From: Opitutia bacterium
Lineage (GTDB): Bacteria; Verrucomicrobiota; Verrucomicrobiia; Opitutales; Opitutaceae
Length of the DNA stretch: 64,000 nucleotides
Assembly (NCBI GenBank): GCA_016217545.1
Contig: JACRHT010000012.1
Location: 620,001-684,000, forward strand
Reading direction: 5' to 3'
Shown: piece by piece, positions 60,794-64,000 of the stretch
Layout: the number at the start of each line of letters is the position of its first letter
Numbering within the stretch: position 1 is the first letter of the stretch
Position numbers and translations under genes: made by a program
Notes under the pieces: model-generated
Databases searched by the model: none
Seen by the model: only the letters and a program-made list of their open reading frames with translations
What the model was told of the DNA's origin: nothing

Positions 60794-61687
60794 CTAATTT
60801 TTCTTCGGGGCGGGATGCGCCGAGCGACCGGAGCGGTCGCGCGCTTCCGGGGAGGAGTTGCCGAGGTATTCGACGACCTGCAATTCGCCGTAGCTCACCG
60901 TGCCCTGCCGGCCGAAGGGCGTGACCGTGCGCACCGGGCGCGGGGTTTCGCGGCCGAGGTGCGGGCCGGCGATGGCGAGCATGGCGGGCAGCACGTCGGG
61001 CAGCGTCACGCCGTTGGTCGGACAGGCGATGCGCGTGATCCAGAGGTGGTCGAGCGACACGGTCGGGTTGCGCTCCATCGCGGCGAGATCGTAGGCGGTG
61101 ACGACGGCGATGTAGTAGCTGTCGGTGCCGGCGGCGTAGAAATCCCGCGCCTCGTGATCCATCAGCCGCATGGAGAACGACGACGGCATCAGGCTGCCGT
61201 TGTAGTTATCCTTCGTGATGCCGAGTTTCTCGCCGCCGAGGAAACGGACGATCTGCTGGCGGTTCGTTTGCGCGCTCGGGAAGCCGCGGGTCATCGACGG
61301 GCGGATGTCGGCGTTGAGCGTGCCCCAGGCGAACACGAGGACGAGCGTGGGCGGAGGCGTTTTTTCAGAGGCGGGGAGGTAGCCGAGTTTGGCGAGTTCG
61401 CGCGCGATGATTTGCACGGCGACGTCTTCCGGGAGCGTGGGATCGCCGGCGATGGCGGCACCGATGTCGCGGTGGCCGAGGCTGACGGCGCGGTAGTATT
61501 GCGGCTGTTGCGGCGTGGGCGCGGGGCAGGCGCGGCCGCTCTCCGTCGTGTCGGTGACGGTGTAGACGTCGAGGTTGCGCGGGGGGCGGGTGAAATCGAA
61601 CAGGCCAGCGTGCGCGACGAGTGGAGCCACGGCGGCGAGGCAGAGCGGGGCGAGTTTTCCGGCGAGGGTTTGGAGGGAGGCGCGCAT
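60794..61687 (-). CDS. Exported protein, paralogue of the adjacent gene, unknown function
   Basis: 297 residues from the ATG at 61687. Signal peptide (TLAGKLAPLCLAAVAPLVAH), then shared family blocks: NLDVYTVTDTTESGR, QYYRAVSLGHRDIGAAIAGD, LAKLGYLPASEKTPPPTLVL, NRQQIVRFLGGEKLGIT, AYDLAAMERNPTVSLDHLWI, LPAMLAIAGPHLGRET and LQVVEYLGNSSPE. The downstream neighbour 61711-62565 shares every block. No known domain was recognised. Tandem duplication is evident; the two start-stop gap is 23 bp. Confidence 0.75.
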   Translation of the reverse strand: MRASLQTLAGKLAPLCLAAVAPLVAHAGLFDFTRPPRNLDVYTVTDTTESGRACPAPTPQQPQYYRAVSLGHRDIGAAIAGDPTLPEDVAVQIIARELAKLGYLPASEKTPPPTLVLVFAWGTLNADIRPSMTRGFPSAQTNRQQIVRFLGGEKLGITKDNYNGSLMPSSFSMRLMDHEARDFYAAGTDSYYIAVVTAYDLAAMERNPTVSLDHLWITRIACPTNGVTLPDVLPAMLAIAGPHLGRETPRPVRTVTPFGRQGTVSYGELQVVEYLGNSSPEARDRSGRSAHPAPKKN

Positions 61688-61710
61688 GGGGCAGGGGGCG
61701 ATCGCTTGGT

Positions 61711-62565
61711 TCAGCGCTTCGGTTTCTTGGCGTCCTTGGAATGATCGAGCACTTCGAGCGGCGAGTCGCCGAGGTATTCGACGAGCTGCAATTCGCCGAG
61801 CTTCACGTTCGGTTTGAATTTCTCCGAGGCCGACATCCAGACGGGGCGCTCGGTCTCGCGGCCGAGGTGCGGGCCGGCGATCGCGAGCATCGCGGGCATG
61901 GATTCGTCGAGGGCGAAGCCCAGCGATGGAGTGGCGATGCGCGTCATCCAGAGCAGGCGCTTCTGTTTGTCCTTCAGCGCCGCGAGGTCGTAGGCGCTGA
62001 CGACGATGACGTAGAAATCCTCCTGCGCGATCTCGTAGAGGTTCTTCGCGTCGTAACTCATCGTCATGAGGCCGGTGGCGGGTGCGGTGAGCGGATCGAA
62101 GAAATCCCGGGTCAGGCCGACCTTCGCGCCGCCGAGGAAGCGCACGATTTGGGGGCGGTTGCGGACGGTGCCGGGGAGGTCGGGGTCGCGCCGGTCGAGG
62201 TCGGCGTTGAGCGTGCCCCAGGTGTAAGCGAGCACGAGCGTCGGCGGCGGGGATTTGGGCGTGGCGGGCAGGTAGCCTTGTTTGGCGAGTTCCGCCGCGA
62301 TGAAGCGGAGCGCATCCGACGGGGGCGGTTCCTTGATGCCGCCCATGGTCGCGCCGAGATCGCGGAAGCCGAGGCTGACGCCGACGTAGTATTGCGGGTG
62401 ATCCTTCGAGGCGGCGGGCATCTTTTTGCCCGCGGGAGTCATGTCGGTGACGGTGATGACCTCGAGGTCGCGTCGCCCGAGGAGCAAATTGAAGAAGCCG
62501 CGAGCGCGCAGCTCGACGCCGGTGAACAACAGGACCGCGACGGTAACAGACCGGACCCAAGGCAT
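61711..62565 (-). CDS. Exported protein, paralogue of the adjacent gene, unknown function
   Basis: 284 residues from the ATG at 62565 (a start at 62619 adds a charged stretch before the signal). Signal-like helix SVTVAVLLFTGVELRARG, then the same ordered blocks as its neighbour: DLEVITVTDMTPAGKK, QYYVGVSLGFRDLGATMGGI, LAKQGYLPATPKSPPPTLVL, NRPQIVRFLGGAKVGLT, AYDLAALKDKQKRLLWMTRI, MPAMLAIAGPHLGRETERPV and LQLVEYLGDSPLE. The repeated TLVLAYTWGTLNAD strand pattern suggests a beta-rich envelope protein. Confidence 0.75.
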   Translation of the reverse strand: MPWVRSVTVAVLLFTGVELRARGFFNLLLGRRDLEVITVTDMTPAGKKMPAASKDHPQYYVGVSLGFRDLGATMGGIKEPPPSDALRFIAAELAKQGYLPATPKSPPPTLVLAYTWGTLNADLDRRDPDLPGTVRNRPQIVRFLGGAKVGLTRDFFDPLTAPATGLMTMSYDAKNLYEIAQEDFYVIVVSAYDLAALKDKQKRLLWMTRIATPSLGFALDESMPAMLAIAGPHLGRETERPVWMSASEKFKPNVKLGELQLVEYLGDSPLEVLDHSKDAKKPKR

Positions 62566-62706
62566 GGCTGGAGGAGATTGACGGCGGCGATCTTCCTCCG
62601 GTTTCGCAAGCGACGCCATCCTGAACGTGCCGGGTCGACGGCGCGGGACTTGCCAGCGCGGACCGGCCCACTACGGTGGCGCACGCGCTTTGGGCCGAGC
62701 GCACGC

Positions 62707-64000
62707 ATGACCTCTCGTCTCCGGTTTGCTCCGCGATTTGTCGCGTTCTGCCTCGCTTGTCTTTCTCTGCCGGCTTCCGGCGCCGATGCGCCTGTGGCCG
62801 TCGACGCCGCGCTCGCGGTGACGGGAGATCCGTTGCTCCGTGCCTGGGTGCCGCCCGTCTACCCGGAAGCGGCGCGCGCCACCAAATTGGAAGGGCGCGT
62901 CATCGTGGACATGCTCGTGGACGAGCACGGCGTCGTGACCGAGGCGCGCGTGGCGCACTCGGACAACGCGGTGTTCGACGAAGCGGCGCTCGCGGCCGTG
63001 CGCCAGTGGCGTTTCAAGCCGGGCCTCGATGAGGGCAAGCCGGTGCCGTTCGGTCTGGTCGGACCGGTGGAGTTTCGACTGGCGCCGAAGGAGAAGATCG
63101 CGCCCGGCGCGCTGCCGCCCGAGCGCCTGTGGCCGACGCCGGCGAAGCGCAAGGCGGCCAAGATCGTCAATGCGATCGATCCGGACTACCCGGAGGAGCT
63201 CGATCCGCGCAAGTTGCCCGGCCGCGTCGATCTGCGGATCCAACTCGGCGCCGACGGCAAGATCTCCGGCACGCGCGTGCTGTGGGCGTCGCACGCGGCG
63301 TTGGTGGCGGAAGCGCTGCGCGTGTCGCGCACGTGGACGTTCGAGCCGGCGCGGCAGGGTTTGCTGGCGATCCCATCGGAGATGGAGGCGCCGGCGGAAT
63401 TCGTCAGCGTCGGTGCGAACCGCGCGGAAATTCTCGCGGCGAACGGCATTCGCGTCGTCGACGCGGAGCCGGAAGTGTTGCCGGAGCCTTTCGTGATCAC
63501 AGAGCCGGTTTTCCCGCTGGAAAAACTGCTCGCGGGCGAGGAGGGCACGGCGGAGGTGGCGTTCACGGTCGACGCGCGCGGCGTGGCCACGGCCCTCGCG
63601 CTCACGTCGTGTTCCGCGCCGGAGTTCGGCGCGGCGCTCGTGGCGGCGGTCGATGGGTGGACGTTCCGCCCGGCGATGCAAGGCGGGGCGCGCGTGCCGG
63701 TGAAAGTCGCGGTGACGTGGAGCTTCGCGCGTCCGGCGGAAGGCGCGTTGAAGCGGCTCGCGGACGCGTTGGCGCCGGGCGGCGGGGGCGTGCCTGCGGC
63801 GAAGGGCCTCGATCGTCCGCTGGCGGTCGTCTGGCGCGGGTTTCCCGTTTATCCGAGCGCGCTGGTGGAGTCGGCGGCGAGCGGGAAGGCGGACATCGAG
63901 TTCATCATCGATCGCGACGGCCGGGCGCGGTTGCCGCGGGTGTTGTCGGCGACGCAGCCGGAGTTCGGCTGGGCGGCGGCGACAGCAGTGAGCCAGTGGG
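62707..64000 (+). CDS. Periplasmic protein with tandem TonB C-terminal-like domains (3' truncated)
   Basis: The ATG at 62707 opens a frame that runs to the window end (431 codons seen). Signal peptide FVAFCLACLSLPASGA, then at least four TonB_C-like units, each with a Pro-x-Tyr-Pro start and a G-x-(V/A) strand: VPPVYPEAARATKLEGRVIV (about 48), DPDYPEELDPRKLPGRVDLR (about 158), VFPLEKLLAGEEGTAEVAFT (about 268) and FPVYPSALVESAASGKADIE (about 378). No TonB transmembrane/Pro-rich linker precedes them, so it is probably a periplasmic array binding partner proteins rather than an energy transducer. Divergent from the paralogue pair. Confidence 0.82.
   Translation, partial: MTSRLRFAPRFVAFCLACLSLPASGADAPVAVDAALAVTGDPLLRAWVPPVYPEAARATKLEGRVIVDMLVDEHGVVTEARVAHSDNAVFDEAALAAVRQWRFKPGLDEGKPVPFGLVGPVEFRLAPKEKIAPGALPPERLWPTPAKRKAAKIVNAIDPDYPEELDPRKLPGRVDLRIQLGADGKISGTRVLWASHAALVAEALRVSRTWTFEPARQGLLAIPSEMEAPAEFVSVGANRAEILAANGIRVVDAEPEVLPEPFVITEPVFPLEKLLAGEEGTAEVAFTVDARGVATALALTSCSAPEFGAALVAAVDGWTFRPAMQGGARVPVKVAVTWSFARPAEGALKRLADALAPGGGGVPAAKGLDRPLAVVWRGFPVYPSALVESAASGKADIEFIIDRDGRARLPRVLSATQPEFGWAAATAVSQW

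Overview
This is a high-GC (mid-60s % by eye) bacterial chromosome segment with dense short-spaced genes on both strands. The gene content points to Verrucomicrobiota, most likely Opitutaceae: a PadR plus ADOP-type permease pair, a DUF5069 gene, rhamnogalacturonan acetylesterase, heme-binding-domain protein, TonB C-terminal arrays, GTAG-type REP palindromes and a homomeric-type glycyl-tRNA synthetase. The lineage is an inference from gene content; no rRNA or complete tRNA gene is present to confirm it.

Region 1 (1-5.1 kb) holds a minus-strand four-gene cassette: membrane-anchored SGNH/TPR protein, NodU/CmcH-type carbamoyltransferase, SxtJ-family membrane protein and DUF5989 mini-protein. It has the same family set as sxtI-J-K-L of saxitoxin clusters. 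Region 2 (5.2-10.7 kb) is a signalling block: NtrC-type activator, secreted protein of unknown function, membrane histidine kinase and single-domain response regulator. Region 3 (10.7-25 kb) is mixed metabolism and housekeeping: galactose mutarotase, an orphan PAAR/VgrG-like spike pair, a secreted Rid-family protein, 6-phosphogluconate dehydrogenase, dnaN, phosphatidylserine synthase and threonine ammonia-lyase, followed by the Fe-S repair protein RIC.

Region 4 (26.0-31.9 kb) is a compact type II-C CRISPR-Cas locus. It has an 11-repeat array and a minus-strand operon cas9-cas1-cas2. Upstream of cas9 there are two anti-repeat-like segments and an 18-codon copy of the cas9 5' end. The better tracrRNA candidate runs on the plus strand (about 31605-31730). 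Its anti-repeat core can pair over 16 of 16 positions with the leader of cas9 mRNA just before the start codon, which suggests a feedback circuit.

Region 5 (31.9-45.4 kb) contains PadR/ADOP export, a GNAT-cupin-nitrilase operon, a Sel1-repeat protein, a divergent DoxX/MarR pair with two palindromic operators, a heme-binding protein, an acetylesterase, a secreted WYL-like protein, methyltransferases and a DMT exporter. Region 6 (45.4-52.7 kb) is a type III restriction-modification island (mod, res) carrying two cargo genes between mod and res: a Schlafen-AlbA/ATPase protein and a DUF3800 protein. The DUF3800 cargo lies between a truncated copy of the res 5' end and the real res gene, and both copies carry tRNA T-arm-like sequence. 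The two cargo genes share a palindromic element just before their start codons. The mod gene contains an in-frame palindromic repeat.

Region 7 (52.8-64 kb) has DUF4202, a large unknown, an AraC regulator with aldo/keto reductase and zinc alcohol dehydrogenase (a likely carbonyl-detoxification unit), glycyl-tRNA synthetase, a lipoprotein alpha/beta hydrolase, a pair of secreted paralogues and a TonB-C repeat protein running off the end. REP-like palindromes carrying GTAG (or CTAC in reverse) are scattered between genes throughout.
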